A stretch of DNA of 64,000 nucleotides, from the NCBI GenBank assembly GCA_942491575.1, contig CALOBT010000031.1:1054001-1118000 (forward strand), read 5' to 3'. The notes below the pieces were generated by a model, which was given only the letters and a program-made list of their open reading frames with translations, searched no databases and was not told the origin of the DNA. The DNA is from CAZHNW01 sp942491575 (lineage in GTDB: Bacteria; Spirochaetota; UBA4802; UBA5550). The position numbers and the translations under genes are program-made. Shown piece by piece: positions 8,076 through 17,322 of the stretch (positions within the stretch are counted from its first letter, which is position 1; every line of letters begins with the position of its first letter).

Positions 8076-9965
8076 ATGGGTAAGATGCAGGTTCGAATAA
8101 AGCTTGTTTTTGCCTCTTTTTTAACCGCCCTGGTTTTTGCTGCAATAGTAATGGTTACTTCCTCTTATTACAGGGGAAGCCCGCAGAAATCAGCCGATGA
8201 AAAAACAAAATCGGATAGCAGTGCATTGATGTTGAGTAAAAAAATATCAACTTCTTTTGACAAGGTGGTAACTGTCGCGGAAATTTTACAGACAGCGGTA
8301 AATCATAAAAATATTCGTTTGAACCGGTATGGCACTAATACTCTGCTTCAGACCTTCCTGGAAAAAAACAAGGAATTCAAAAGTGTATTCCTTGCTTTTG
8401 AAAAAAATACTTTTGATGGATCAGATCATAATTTCAGAGGTTATAAGGGGAATAAATGGGGACATGATGATAGCGGAAGATTTATTCCTCAGTGGGAAAG
8501 AAGTGCCGACGGAGAAGGATTGTTGTTCCCGTATAATACGGCAGATCCCCTGAGGAAAGATATATATGAAAAATCCATGACGAAGGGCAAACCGGTTGTT
8601 TCAGGCCCGCATCTGTTCCAATACAATGGTGGAAAACATTTAATACTCATGGTTGCAGTACCCTTGTTTGATTCGAATTCGAAATTTATTGGCATTGCAG
8701 GCACAGATTATGATTTAAACTTTTTCAGTAAAAATCTGGAGGAAGTTTTTGAAAACACCAGGGAGGGGGTAATAGTATTTTCAGCCGGTGGAGCGTTACT
8801 TGGGGCTAGCGGCAAATTTAAAAAACTTACAGGTGATACGGATGAAAAAATATTTGAGGGTAAGGAAAATTACAGAGTCTCAAAAATTCAGCCCGGCTCC
8901 ATTGGTCCTGATCTTTCATTTACTCTCGTGGAGGAGATTACAGGTGTAAATGTTCCGGAAGCTAAAGAAGTAAATTTATTTCCGGCTGTTGCAGGGAGTG
9001 TAATCGGGCTTGTTTTAATAATAGTGTTTACGCTGTATGTTAGAAGCCAATATGTTAGTCCGATTAAATCAATAGTTGAAAATGGAAAATTGATGCTTAC
9101 CGGAGCAGATATTGTTTCTATCGGTGATGGAGCAGCAGAATTCAGACAATTGTCTGAGATGCTTACAATGATATCTCATGAGTTTGCACAACGAAGGGAC
9201 TATATTTCAAATACCGGCTTGATGCTTAATCGGTCAACCGAAAAATTGCATCTTGGAATTGTTAACGCCCTCGATAATATCGATTCACATGAAAATTCTT
9301 TTGAAAACATGTCTGCCGCTATAAAAAATATCACTGATGCCGTTTCCAGGAACAGCCAGGATGCGGAAAATACGGACAAGCTCGCGCAATTTACAGCTGA
9401 AGAGGCAATTGAAGGCGGTGAGGCAGTGGCAAACACAGTTAAGGCTATGAAAGATATTGTTGACCAGATTCATGTCATTGAGGATATCGCCTACAAAACT
9501 AACCTTCTTGCCCTTAATGCAGCTATAGAAGCGGCACGTGCCGGTGAACATGGCAGGGGGTTCGCTGTAGTTGCTAGCGAAGTCCGGAAACTCGCCGAAA
9601 GAAGCCAGCAGGCCTCAATTCAGATTCGCGATGTTGCGTCAAATAGTATGAATATTGCCGAAAGAGCAGGGGAGCTCCTCGGTACGATAGTGCCGAAAAT
9701 TAAAGAGACCGCTGAATTGATTCAGAATATTTCAGAATCTTCACAGGATCAGAGAAATAACATTCTCAATATTAATACCGGTATGGAAGAAATAAATGAA
9801 ATATTTGTAAATAATAATGATCAAATTCAGGCATTGTTTTCTGAAATATCTGAATTAAAATCACTCTCAACCAGGGTGGTTGAAAAGACCGGAACAGGGA
9901 TAAAAGATACTGAGATGCTTCCCAAAAAGGGAAGTGTGAATGTTGATAAAATTGAAGAAACATAG
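8076..9965 (+). CDS. Methyl-accepting chemotaxis protein with Cache sensor
   Basis: Membrane chemoreceptor, 629 residues. Transmembrane helix 1 spans about 10-30. A large periplasmic Cache-type sensor (about 40-280) contains the PFYD-like stretch LLFPYNTADPLRKDIYEK and GGKHLILMVAVPL. Helix 2 is about 299-321, with a HAMP-like linker after it. The signalling hairpin tip (about 468-512) has TNLLALNAAIEAARAGEHG and FAVVASEVRKLAERS. At the tip a Lys replaces the usual Gln (IAYKTNLL). There is no C-terminal NWETF-type CheR tether. It starts at an ATG behind AAGGAG and heads cluster 1. The ligand is unknown; Cache domains usually bind small metabolites. Confidence 0.95.
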   Translation: MGKMQVRIKLVFASFLTALVFAAIVMVTSSYYRGSPQKSADEKTKSDSSALMLSKKISTSFDKVVTVAEILQTAVNHKNIRLNRYGTNTLLQTFLEKNKEFKSVFLAFEKNTFDGSDHNFRGYKGNKWGHDDSGRFIPQWERSADGEGLLFPYNTADPLRKDIYEKSMTKGKPVVSGPHLFQYNGGKHLILMVAVPLFDSNSKFIGIAGTDYDLNFFSKNLEEVFENTREGVIVFSAGGALLGASGKFKKLTGDTDEKIFEGKENYRVSKIQPGSIGPDLSFTLVEEITGVNVPEAKEVNLFPAVAGSVIGLVLIIVFTLYVRSQYVSPIKSIVENGKLMLTGADIVSIGDGAAEFRQLSEMLTMISHEFAQRRDYISNTGLMLNRSTEKLHLGIVNALDNIDSHENSFENMSAAIKNITDAVSRNSQDAENTDKLAQFTAEEAIEGGEAVANTVKAMKDIVDQIHVIEDIAYKTNLLALNAAIEAARAGEHGRGFAVVASEVRKLAERSQQASIQIRDVASNSMNIAERAGELLGTIVPKIKETAELIQNISESSQDQRNNILNINTGMEEINEIFVNNNDQIQALFSEISELKSLSTRVVEKTGTGIKDTEMLPKKGSVNVDKIEET

Positions 9966-9982
9966 TTTGCCAAAAATATTTC

Positions 9983-10011
9983 TTGATGAGATGTAATTTT
10001 TATGCTATAAT
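9983..10011 (+). promoter_or_regulatory. Extended -10 promoter of the cheW-cheB operon
   Basis: TTGATG, 17-base spacer, perfect TATAAT, with TG placed for an extended -10. It sits in the 105-base gap between mcp and the first cheW, about 60 bases before the start, so cluster 1 can be transcribed separately from mcp. Confidence 0.7.
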
Positions 10012-10070
10012 TTAAGCATCCTAAAGGGAATATGTATAATAATTTTTTGCACCTCATTCAGGAGGATGGT

Positions 10071-10598
10071 ATGAAAGAGGAAGTTAAAATAGCCGGTGGA
10101 ACTGAATTAAACCTTGAAGGAAAAGAGGAAAATATCCGGCAATTTCTTACTTTCCATGTTGGCAGCGAAGCCTATGGGATAGAGGTAAATAATGTCAGAG
10201 AAGTAATTGAATATGAGGAAGTCTTCAGAATCCCCGCAGTGCCTGGATATATCAGTGGTGTTATAAACTTGAGAGGGGAGGTTGTTCCTGTAATTGATCT
10301 TGCTTATCGGTTTTTCCATAGAACGAGTGAAATTACTAAACTTTCCTGTATCGTTATAGTGGAAGTGGAATCAGGAAATGAAGTAATGCTAATCGGATTT
10401 GTTATCGATGCTATAAATGCAGTCCTTGATTTGCCTGGCAACAGTATCGAACCGACTCCAAGTTTTGGTGCGAAAATAAGATCAGAGTTTATCAGTGGAG
10501 TTGGTAAGGTAAATGATAAGTTTATCATATTGCTGCATGTGAATAAGGTTCTTGATATTGATGAGCTTTCAGACTTTGAAAATAATATGGAAAGATAA
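10071..10598 (+). CDS. cheW: Chemotaxis coupling protein CheW (copy 1)
   Basis: Adaptor that links receptors to CheA. A CheW/SH3-like fold covers about residues 20-170 with the typical pieces VNNVREVIEYEEVFRIPAVP and GVINLRGEVVPVIDL. An earlier in-frame ATG exists at 10032, but the ATG at 10071 has a strong AGGAGG ribosome-binding site, giving 175 residues. A charged N-terminal extension of about 18 residues precedes the domain. It is the first gene of the cheW-cheW-cheY-STAS-cheA-cheB operon. Confidence 0.93.
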   Translation: MKEEVKIAGGTELNLEGKEENIRQFLTFHVGSEAYGIEVNNVREVIEYEEVFRIPAVPGYISGVINLRGEVVPVIDLAYRFFHRTSEITKLSCIVIVEVESGNEVMLIGFVIDAINAVLDLPGNSIEPTPSFGAKIRSEFISGVGKVNDKFIILLHVNKVLDIDELSDFENNMER

Positions 10599-10630
10599 CC
10601 TATGGCGAACTATTTCTGGAGGCGTAAGAA

Positions 10631-11116
10631 ATGAATAATGTTGGTGCTAAGAAGGCTAAAGAAGAGACAATAGAAGAGGCAATGTTTGTCACCATTTCAC
10701 TTTCCGGTGAAAATTTTGGTGTTGATGTAACCAAGATTCAGGAAATAATTGGCATGCCGGAAACCTCACTGGTCCCCAATGCAATGCCATATATGAAGGG
10801 AGTGACAAGCCTTAGAGGCAGAGTGATACCCCTTGTTGATTTGCGATTGAAATTTAATATGCAGGAAAAAACTTATGATAAATTGACTGTTGTTTTAATT
10901 GCTGAAATCAGAGATACACTGGTGGGGCTAATCGTCGATTCTGTCTCAGATGTAATAAATGTTGCCAGTTCAGACATACAAAAGACTCCACATTTTAGTA
11001 CTAATATTTCTACTGATTGTATTAAAGGAGTAGTTAAAATCGAAGAGGAAATATTTATTATTATTGATGTTGATAGAATTTTTAATAAAGAAGAACTTTC
11101 AACAATTAAATCATAG
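10631..11116 (+). CDS. cheW: Chemotaxis coupling protein CheW (copy 2)
   Basis: Second CheW, 161 residues, 32 bases after the first and behind GGAGGCG. Domain markers are VTKIQEIIGMPETSLVPNAMP and GVTSLRGRVIPLVDLRLKF. It is only moderately similar to copy 1, so the pair is not a recent duplication. Two CheW proteins in one operon may let one CheA serve different receptor sets or form mixed arrays; this is inference. Confidence 0.93.
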   Translation: MNNVGAKKAKEETIEEAMFVTISLSGENFGVDVTKIQEIIGMPETSLVPNAMPYMKGVTSLRGRVIPLVDLRLKFNMQEKTYDKLTVVLIAEIRDTLVGLIVDSVSDVINVASSDIQKTPHFSTNISTDCIKGVVKIEEEIFIIIDVDRIFNKEELSTIKS

Positions 11117-11151
11117 AGAACTTGCTATAATACTTTCGGAGGAAACCAGAT

Positions 11152-11526
11152 ATGGGAAAAACTATTTTGATAATTGATGATGCAACTTCCATTCGCCAGG
11201 TTGTTGCTATGACCCTTGAAGAGGCAGGTTATGAATATCTGGAGGCCGAAGATGGTGTTGATGCTCTCAATAAACTTGATGGGAGACAGGTAGACATGTT
11301 TATTTGTGATGTGAATATGCCAAATATGGATGGTGTTACTTTCCTCGAGAAAGTAAAAAATGACGAAAAATATACAGATTACAGGTTTACTCCTTTTATT
11401 ATGCTTACTACCGAAGCCGGTGCGGAAATGCGAGCTCGTGGGAAAGAACTGGGTGCTAAGGCCTGGATGGTGAAACCTTTTCAGCCAGACCAGCTTCTCG
11501 GAGCTGTTAAAAAACTACTTATATAA
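11152..11526 (+). CDS. cheY: CheY-type single-domain response regulator (cluster 1)
   Basis: Receiver domain without an output domain, 124 residues. It has the acidic pocket DD at 9-10, the phospho-acceptor Asp53 in FICDVNMPNMDG, the Thr of MLTTEAG and the Lys of MVKPFQP. It would be phosphorylated by the CheA encoded three genes on. A strong CGGAGG ribosome-binding site precedes it. It closely resembles the CheY of cluster 2 (58620-58997) in layout and in the shared GWIVKPFQP-like end. Confidence 0.94.
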   Translation: MGKTILIIDDATSIRQVVAMTLEEAGYEYLEAEDGVDALNKLDGRQVDMFICDVNMPNMDGVTFLEKVKNDEKYTDYRFTPFIMLTTEAGAEMRARGKELGAKAWMVKPFQPDQLLGAVKKLLI

Positions 11527-11541
11527 TTTGGAGAAACGCAA

Positions 11542-11847
11542 ATGAGTGTAACAATAAAATCCGAACCGGTATCTGGAAATGGCTTGAGGTTGCATGTTGA
11601 AGGTGATGTTACAATCTATACTGTCACCGAATTAAAAGAACAACTGGTTGAAGATATCTATGATTATAGTAATATTGAAATTGATATGAAATCTGTAACA
11701 AAAATTGATACTTCCGGTTACCAGCTCCTACTGCTCCTGGAAAAAGAAACCGTCAAGCAGGATAAAAAAATTTCGATTTTGAATCCAAGTGAGGATGTTA
11801 AAAGGATTTTTAAGTTATACAACAAAGAAATTAAAACAAACCAGTAG
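11542..11847 (+). CDS. STAS-domain protein in chemotaxis operon 1
   Basis: 101-residue STAS (SpoIIAA-like anti-sigma-factor antagonist) domain. The loop KIDTSGYQLL (residues 55-64) holds a Ser/Thr at the position phosphorylated in SpoIIAA/RsbV. It sits between cheY and cheA with a GGAG ribosome-binding site, the same order as in some chemosensory operons. Its partner is unknown. Candidates are the CheA proteins themselves or the RsbW-like and SpoIIE-like proteins elsewhere in this window. Fold assignment is confident; its job in chemotaxis is inference. Confidence 0.85.
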   Translation: MSVTIKSEPVSGNGLRLHVEGDVTIYTVTELKEQLVEDIYDYSNIEIDMKSVTKIDTSGYQLLLLLEKETVKQDKKISILNPSEDVKRIFKLYNKEIKTNQ

Positions 11848-11856
11848 GAGATAGAA

Positions 11857-14103
11857 ATGGGATCAGGAAAATTCAATCTAAATGAAGCACTCAATACCTT
11901 TTTTATTGAAAGCAGGGAAATGCTTGATAATATGGAATCCTGCCTGCTGGATTTGGAAAAAGATGCATTGGATTCTGAATCAATGAATGCACTGTTTAGG
12001 TCAGTCCATACCATAAAAGGTTCCGCTGGAATGTTTGGTCTTGAGTTGATTGAAAAGTTTACCCATACAGTAGAAAGCGTTCTTGATGATGTCAGAAATG
12101 GAAAAATATCTGTTGATTCAGATTTAATTGGACTTCAGCTGCAGTGCCATGATTTTATAATGGTATTACTCGATTTAATGGAGCAATCTCCTGATTCGGA
12201 ACTTTCAGAAGAGCAGGAACAAACAAAAGATAACCTGCTGGGTGAACTAAATAAATATCTTTCTTCCGGTGAAACAATCGTGGAAACAAACACGGGTGTG
12301 AGCAGTTCTGAAAAATCTGAAAGTGATGAAACCATTGGTACTCATGTTGAAAGCGAATTCTGGCATATATCTCTCAGGTTCAATAAGGATGTATTCAGAA
12401 ACGGGCTTGATCCTCAATCTTTTATAAACTATCTCTGTGAGATGGGAGATATAAAAAATATTATTACTGTTGATGAAGATTTGCCGGAACCGGTTAATTT
12501 TGATCCGGAAAGTTGTTATATAGGTTTTGAAATCCAATTCGATGGTGATACCGATAAAAATACACTGGAAAATGTTTTCGAATTTGTAATTGATGATTGT
12601 GATTTGAGAATTATACCTCCCCGGGGAAGCATATCTGATTATGTAAATCTTCTTGAAGAACTTCCTGAAAAATCAATGAAAATAGGAGATATGCTGCTTC
12701 AAATAGGTTCATTGACAGAGACGGAGCTTCAAGAGGCCCTGGAGCTTCAGGGGGAGGATATAGAAAAGAGAGAGGAAACGGGGGAAGGGAAGTTTCTCGG
12801 CGAAATTATGCTGGAAGAAAAAATGGTTCCCAAGCAGGTGCTCGAGGCCGCACTGGAAAAGCAACAGGATGTTAAGAAAAGTGAAGAGCGTAAGAGAAAA
12901 TCTATTCGCATCGACGCAGATAAACTGGATGAATTGATTAATTTAATTGGTGAACTGGTTATTACAGGTGCAAATGTGAAACAGCTTTCAGAAAGAACCA
13001 ATGACGCCGATATGGGGGAAGCAGTTTCTTCCATGTCACGTTTGATAGAGGATGTTCGTGACAGTACAATGAATCTGCGCATGGTCCAGATCGGTGAAAC
13101 TTTCAAAAGGTATGAACGTGTCGTAAGAGATCTGAGCAGAGAGCGCGGCAAGGATATTGAACTGGTGATTTCAGGCGGAGATACTGAATTGGATAAGACC
13201 CTTATTGAAAAAATTTCCGATCCCCTTATGCACCTGATAAGAAATTCAGCAGATCATGGGATAGATCTCCCTGATGTCCGTGTCGCTCAGGGGAAATCGC
13301 CAAAAGGAACAATTCAGCTTAACGCATACTATGAAACAGGAAGCATTGTCATGGAGGTAATTGATGATGGCAATGGGCTGAATAAGGAAAGAATTTACAG
13401 GAAGGCTGTTGACCGCGGTGTAATTAAAGTAGATCAAAAACTTGCAGACGAAGATCTCTATCAGCTTATTTTTGAGCCTGGATTTTCTACAGCTGAGAAG
13501 ATAACCAATATCTCCGGACGTGGTGTTGGTATGGATGTTGTTCGAAAAAATATTGAAGCATTGCGTGGTTCGATACTTATTGAAAGTGAAGAAGGTGTCG
13601 GAACTACAATGCGTATTCATCTTCCTTTGACTCTCGCAATTGTTGATGGATTTATGGTACAGGTTGGAGAGTCTTTTTTTGTAATGCCACTTGATATGGT
13701 GACAGAATGTACTGAAGTGGATATAGATGAACTCAAGGCAAAGGAAGGTGGAAACTTTATGAATCTTAGAGGTGAAGTTCTCCCCTTTATGCGCCTTCGG
13801 GAGTTTTTTGATGAAAAAAGTCAGGCCCCTGACAGGGAAAATATTATTGTTCTTGAATATGCCAGAACAAAAGCCGGTCTGGTAGTTGATAAACTGATTG
13901 GTGAGTTTCAGACAGTCATTAAACCTCTTGGGAAATTGTTCATGAACCTTCAGTGGGTAAGCGGTGCCACAATCTTAGGTACAGGAGAAGTTGCATTGAT
14001 TCTGGATGTCGCTAAATTAATTCAGTATATTCAGTCAGAAGAAAATAAGAACAAATCTGTATCTGAGGAAGTCAAAAGTATATCAGTACCTGAAGATGTT
14101 TGA
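11857..14103 (+). CDS. cheA: Chemotaxis histidine kinase CheA with MshEN-like insert (cluster 1)
   Basis: Receptor-controlled kinase, 748 residues. Order: P1/Hpt (about 5-110, phospho-His51 in SVHTIKGSAG); a ferredoxin-like regulatory domain (about 167-255, LRFNKDVFRNGLDP); two MshEN-like motifs (275-298 and 313-336); P3 dimerisation (about 348-410); P4 ATPase with N-box HLIRNSADHGID, G1 DDGNG and G2 GRGVGMD (about 440-590); P5 CheW-like (about 592-735). The two MshEN-like motifs are separated by 14 residues, and the second has Lys in place of its central Gly, so it is more degenerate than the pair in the second CheA. All kinase motifs are intact. AGGAG precedes the ATG. Confidence 0.95.
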   Translation: MGSGKFNLNEALNTFFIESREMLDNMESCLLDLEKDALDSESMNALFRSVHTIKGSAGMFGLELIEKFTHTVESVLDDVRNGKISVDSDLIGLQLQCHDFIMVLLDLMEQSPDSELSEEQEQTKDNLLGELNKYLSSGETIVETNTGVSSSEKSESDETIGTHVESEFWHISLRFNKDVFRNGLDPQSFINYLCEMGDIKNIITVDEDLPEPVNFDPESCYIGFEIQFDGDTDKNTLENVFEFVIDDCDLRIIPPRGSISDYVNLLEELPEKSMKIGDMLLQIGSLTETELQEALELQGEDIEKREETGEGKFLGEIMLEEKMVPKQVLEAALEKQQDVKKSEERKRKSIRIDADKLDELINLIGELVITGANVKQLSERTNDADMGEAVSSMSRLIEDVRDSTMNLRMVQIGETFKRYERVVRDLSRERGKDIELVISGGDTELDKTLIEKISDPLMHLIRNSADHGIDLPDVRVAQGKSPKGTIQLNAYYETGSIVMEVIDDGNGLNKERIYRKAVDRGVIKVDQKLADEDLYQLIFEPGFSTAEKITNISGRGVGMDVVRKNIEALRGSILIESEEGVGTTMRIHLPLTLAIVDGFMVQVGESFFVMPLDMVTECTEVDIDELKAKEGGNFMNLRGEVLPFMRLREFFDEKSQAPDRENIIVLEYARTKAGLVVDKLIGEFQTVIKPLGKLFMNLQWVSGATILGTGEVALILDVAKLIQYIQSEENKNKSVSEEVKSISVPEDV

Positions 14104-14159
14104 GAATAATTGAAAAAAACCAACTGTTTAGACTCTACAGTAAGTGTGGAATAATACTA

Positions 14160-15281
14160 TTGGATACAATTAAAGTAATGATTGTAGACGACTCGGCTTC
14201 CGTCAGGATGGTTTTGAAGCAGATTCTTAATTCTGATCCGTCCATTGAAGTCATCGCTACAGCCAGCAATCCATTGATTGCAGAACGCTATATGAATAAA
14301 GACTGGCCCGATGTAATTGTGCTTGATATCGAAATGCCTCATAAAGACGGTATTACCTATCTGAAAGAGATAATGGCTAAAAGGCCGACCCCCGTAGTCA
14401 TTTGTTCATCCCTGACTCATAAAAATGCATCTATCACCATAGAGGCAATGAGGGCAGGTGCCGTAGAGGTTCTCGCAAAACCAAAAATAGGCGTGCAGGA
14501 TTATTTCAATGAAACATCTATGATGATGATTGATGCCGTTAAATCCGCATCTCAGGCAAATCTTAAAAATTTCAAAAAAAATATCAAGACACCAGGCATC
14601 GAATCGAAAAGTGATACGAGGAATAGATTTTCTTCAACAACGATTCAGCCGAAACATAATGCAGATGTTATTCTTTCTCCCTCCCAGGGAAAACCGCTCT
14701 CTATCGAAACAGATAAGTTTATTGCCATAGGTGCTTCTGCTGGAGGAACACAGGCAATTGAGAGTGTCCTGGAAACTCTTCCGGCAAGCGTTCCCGGAAT
14801 TGTTATTGTGCAGCATATGCCTGAAAAATTTACCGAAGCTTTTGCCCAGAGACTTAATAATATTTGCAGCATTAATGTAAAAGAAGCTGTAAATAATGAT
14901 AAAATCGAACCAGGGATGGCACTCGTAGCCCCAGGGAATAAACATATGCTTGTTAAGCGGAATGGTTCAAGTTATTCAGTCGAAATAAAAGAGGGGCCTC
15001 CCGTCAGTCGACACAGGCCTGCAGTTGATGTACTGTTTCGCTCTGTTGCCAAATTTGCAGGGAAAAATGCCCTTGGGATTATTTTAACAGGCATGGGAGA
15101 TGATGGGGCTGCAGGAATGACTGAAATGCATCAAGCAGGTGCCAGGACCATAGCTCAGAATGAAGATACCTGTATTGTGTTTGGTATGCCCAAGGAGGCT
15201 ATCGCCCGGGGGGCAGTGGATGTTGTTTTGCCGCTTAACAAAATTGCCGGTGAGATAATAGATTATGGAAAGGGTGTTTGA
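14160..15281 (+). CDS. cheB: Chemotaxis methylesterase CheB (cluster 1)
   Basis: Receptor demethylase and deamidase controlled by CheA. The N-terminal receiver has phospho-acceptor Asp56 (VIVLDIEMPHKDG). The C-terminal esterase has catalytic Ser193 (GASAGGTQ), His219 (VQHMPEKF) and Asp315 (GMGDDGA). I chose the TTG at 14160 (GTGGA ribosome-binding site); an open frame also extends back to 14100 over the cheA stop, and an ATG at 14178 is possible. A variable linker of about 55 residues joins the domains. No cheR is in this cluster; the nearest is at 59628. Confidence 0.92.
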   Translation: MDTIKVMIVDDSASVRMVLKQILNSDPSIEVIATASNPLIAERYMNKDWPDVIVLDIEMPHKDGITYLKEIMAKRPTPVVICSSLTHKNASITIEAMRAGAVEVLAKPKIGVQDYFNETSMMMIDAVKSASQANLKNFKKNIKTPGIESKSDTRNRFSSTTIQPKHNADVILSPSQGKPLSIETDKFIAIGASAGGTQAIESVLETLPASVPGIVIVQHMPEKFTEAFAQRLNNICSINVKEAVNNDKIEPGMALVAPGNKHMLVKRNGSSYSVEIKEGPPVSRHRPAVDVLFRSVAKFAGKNALGIILTGMGDDGAAGMTEMHQAGARTIAQNEDTCIVFGMPKEAIARGAVDVVLPLNKIAGEIIDYGKGV

Positions 15282-15334
15282 TGCCTGTAGCAATTGTTTT
15301 AAATTTGAAATTCACTACCTGGAAATATACAGGT

Positions 15335-16216
15335 TTACCGAAAACTGGCTGTTTTTTTCCTTTTTACCAACGTGTTGTGAGTAAGTAGTTTTTTGTGTAG
15401 TGCCTCTATTTCATGTTCAGTAAGTATTCCCTGTTCAACAAAAAATTTACCAATAGGTTTTTGCTGATTATGTTGTTTGGCCAGAATGGCGTTGTATTGA
15501 AAAGCATTAATGTATTTCAGCCTGTGGGCACATTCTCCGAAGAGTTCTCCCTGTTTTCGTTTTTTTAGTATATCTACTACATCATTTTTACTGAAGATAT
15601 TCCAATTTACTGCTATTTCTCCAAAGGATGGTCTCTGTTTCCGCTGCCATTGCAGGGCATCAATCAGGTTTTTTAGAGAAATGTGCCCCTCATAAAAAAG
15701 ATAATGTCCCAGGAGAAATTCCATAAGAGGAAGCTTGTGGCTGCTCCTTCTTACATGGGTAGCAGGTTTTTGTTTATCAGGCTCTTTGTTTTTTCTTTCC
15801 TGTTTCTTTTGGAATGAATTTTTGACTTTTTGGTGTTTGAATGAGAAGCTGTTTCTTTTTTTATTTTTTTTATTTTTTGGTTTTTTTCTGAAATTTGTCG
15901 TACTGGTTCCCGGTTCGGATTGTCTTTTTTTTGTTTCAGGTTTATACTGAAGAGAAGTTGTCCCGGCAACAAAAGAATCAAGAACCGCATATGCATTGCT
16001 GATTTGTTTGAATTTTGTTTCCAGGATTTTCTGATTTTTACCGATGTATTGTGATCGATCGGGATGGTTTTGGAGTGCAAGTTTTTTATAGGTTGATCGC
16101 AGTGTCGCAACTTGCAGATTTTGTATTGTACCAAGATGTACTCGTGATGATTTTACAAACAAAATTTTATATGCATTTACCAGATCCTGATATGATACCG
16201 CTGATTTTTTTGTCAT
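15335..16216 (-). CDS. J-domain protein with four MshEN-like repeats
   Basis: 293 residues starting at MTKKS. The N-terminal J domain (about 8-85) has the HPD tripeptide at 51-53, required to stimulate Hsp70 ATPase. A very basic, lysine-rich linker (about 95-160) follows. The C-terminal half is four 24-residue repeats (168-191, 197-220, 225-248, 254-277) separated by 5, 4 and 5 residues, of the form xLGxxLxxxGxIxxxxLxxALxxQ. This is the motif pattern of MshEN/GspE-N domains. A longer start at 16297 is possible, but its first 27 residues look non-coding. It is convergent with cheB, with 53 bases between them. Function unknown; it may be a chaperone adaptor with a nucleotide-sensing module. Confidence 0.82.
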   Translation of the reverse strand: MTKKSAVSYQDLVNAYKILFVKSSRVHLGTIQNLQVATLRSTYKKLALQNHPDRSQYIGKNQKILETKFKQISNAYAVLDSFVAGTTSLQYKPETKKRQSEPGTSTTNFRKKPKNKKNKKRNSFSFKHQKVKNSFQKKQERKNKEPDKQKPATHVRRSSHKLPLMEFLLGHYLFYEGHISLKNLIDALQWQRKQRPSFGEIAVNWNIFSKNDVVDILKKRKQGELFGECAHRLKYINAFQYNAILAKQHNQQKPIGKFFVEQGILTEHEIEALHKKLLTHNTLVKRKKTASFR

Positions 16217-16345
16217 AATTCTCAGGGATTGTTTCCTTTTTTGGTATACAAAATTAGCATATTTCAGCATATAAGCTTTGAGAATGATTTCAAGCAATAT
16301 TTATTTTCTCTGTATGAGAATTCCAATTATTTCAGGAGTTTTATA

Positions 16346-17287
16346 ATGAAGGATATGGTAATAATCGGAGCAGGTCCTGCTGGCCTCAGTGCATCCATCT
16401 ATGGTATTCGTGCAGGGCTCGATATACTGGTAATAGAAAAATTTTCTCCCGGCGGACAGGTGATGAATACATTTGAAGTGGAAAATTATCCTGGTTTCGT
16501 AGAACCTATAGCAGGCTGGGAATTGATGTCAAAAATGGAAGAGCAGGTTAGACGCCTTGGTGTCGAAATCGGTCAGGGGGAAATAATTTCAATACAAAAG
16601 AATTTGGAAAATAATTATTTTATTATCAGAATGTCCGATAACCGGGTTCTTGAATCGCGAACTGTTATAGTTGCTACCGGGGCTTCTTTGAGGAAACTAA
16701 ACGTAAAGGGAGAACAGGATTATACCGGACGCGGAGTCTCCTACTGTGCAACATGTGATGGTGCTTTTTTTAAGGACAAAGTTACAGCAGTGGTCGGAGG
16801 TGGCGATACTGCATTAGAAGAAGCTATTTTTCTCACTCGTTTTTCAAGTAAAGTTTATATAATTCATCGAAGGGATGAATTCAGGGGTACAAAAATTTTG
16901 CAGGAAAGGCTGTTGTTAAATGAAAAGATTGAACCCGTCTATGATACAGTTGTCGAAGCAATTAATGGCGGTGAAAAAGTAGAATCAATATCCTTAAAGA
17001 ATAAGAAAACCGGTGAATTGCGGGAATTGAATCTGGATGGTGTTTTTATTTTTGTTGGGTATGATGCTAATACTTCATTTTTACAGGATGAATTGTTAAA
17101 TGAGCATAAAGAAGTAATGGTCGATATGGAAATGCGTACTTCTATTCCCGGACTTTTTGGTGCAGGTGATGTTCGGGGAAATTCCAAACGGCAGATAGTT
17201 ATGGCCGCAGCAGATGGCGCCACTGCCGCTATAAACGCATATGACTATATTACCGATTGCGAAATCAGCAGTATGAAAGAAGTTTAA
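16346..17287 (+). CDS. trxB: Thioredoxin reductase (NADPH), FAD-dependent
   Basis: Reduces thioredoxin with NADPH. 313 residues, typical for the low-molecular-weight type. The FAD-binding GAGPAGLSA is at residues 8-16, the redox pair Cys134-Ala-Thr-Cys137 lies in SYCATCDGAFF, the NADPH-binding GGGDTALEEA follows, and the second FAD motif is GLFGAGDVRG. The ATG at 16346 with an AGGAG ribosome-binding site is chosen over an upstream in-frame ATG at 16229, because the protein then begins directly with the FAD fold. A lipoprotein gene follows 35 bases later. Confidence 0.94.
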   Translation: MKDMVIIGAGPAGLSASIYGIRAGLDILVIEKFSPGGQVMNTFEVENYPGFVEPIAGWELMSKMEEQVRRLGVEIGQGEIISIQKNLENNYFIIRMSDNRVLESRTVIVATGASLRKLNVKGEQDYTGRGVSYCATCDGAFFKDKVTAVVGGGDTALEEAIFLTRFSSKVYIIHRRDEFRGTKILQERLLLNEKIEPVYDTVVEAINGGEKVESISLKNKKTGELRELNLDGVFIFVGYDANTSFLQDELLNEHKEVMVDMEMRTSIPGLFGAGDVRGNSKRQIVMAAADGATAAINAYDYITDCEISSMKEV

Positions 17288-17322
17288 AGATGATAGCAGT
17301 TTATTGACAGTTGGAGAAAAAT

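Noticed and set aside
12747..13151. Serine-rich antisense frame inside cheA
   Set aside because: Low-complexity mirror of Glu/Asp-rich coding sequence in cheA; not a real protein.
15735..15950. Plus-strand hydrophobic frame opposite the J-domain protein
   Set aside because: Mirror of the lysine-rich linker (Lys codons read as Phe/Leu on the other strand); no start signal.
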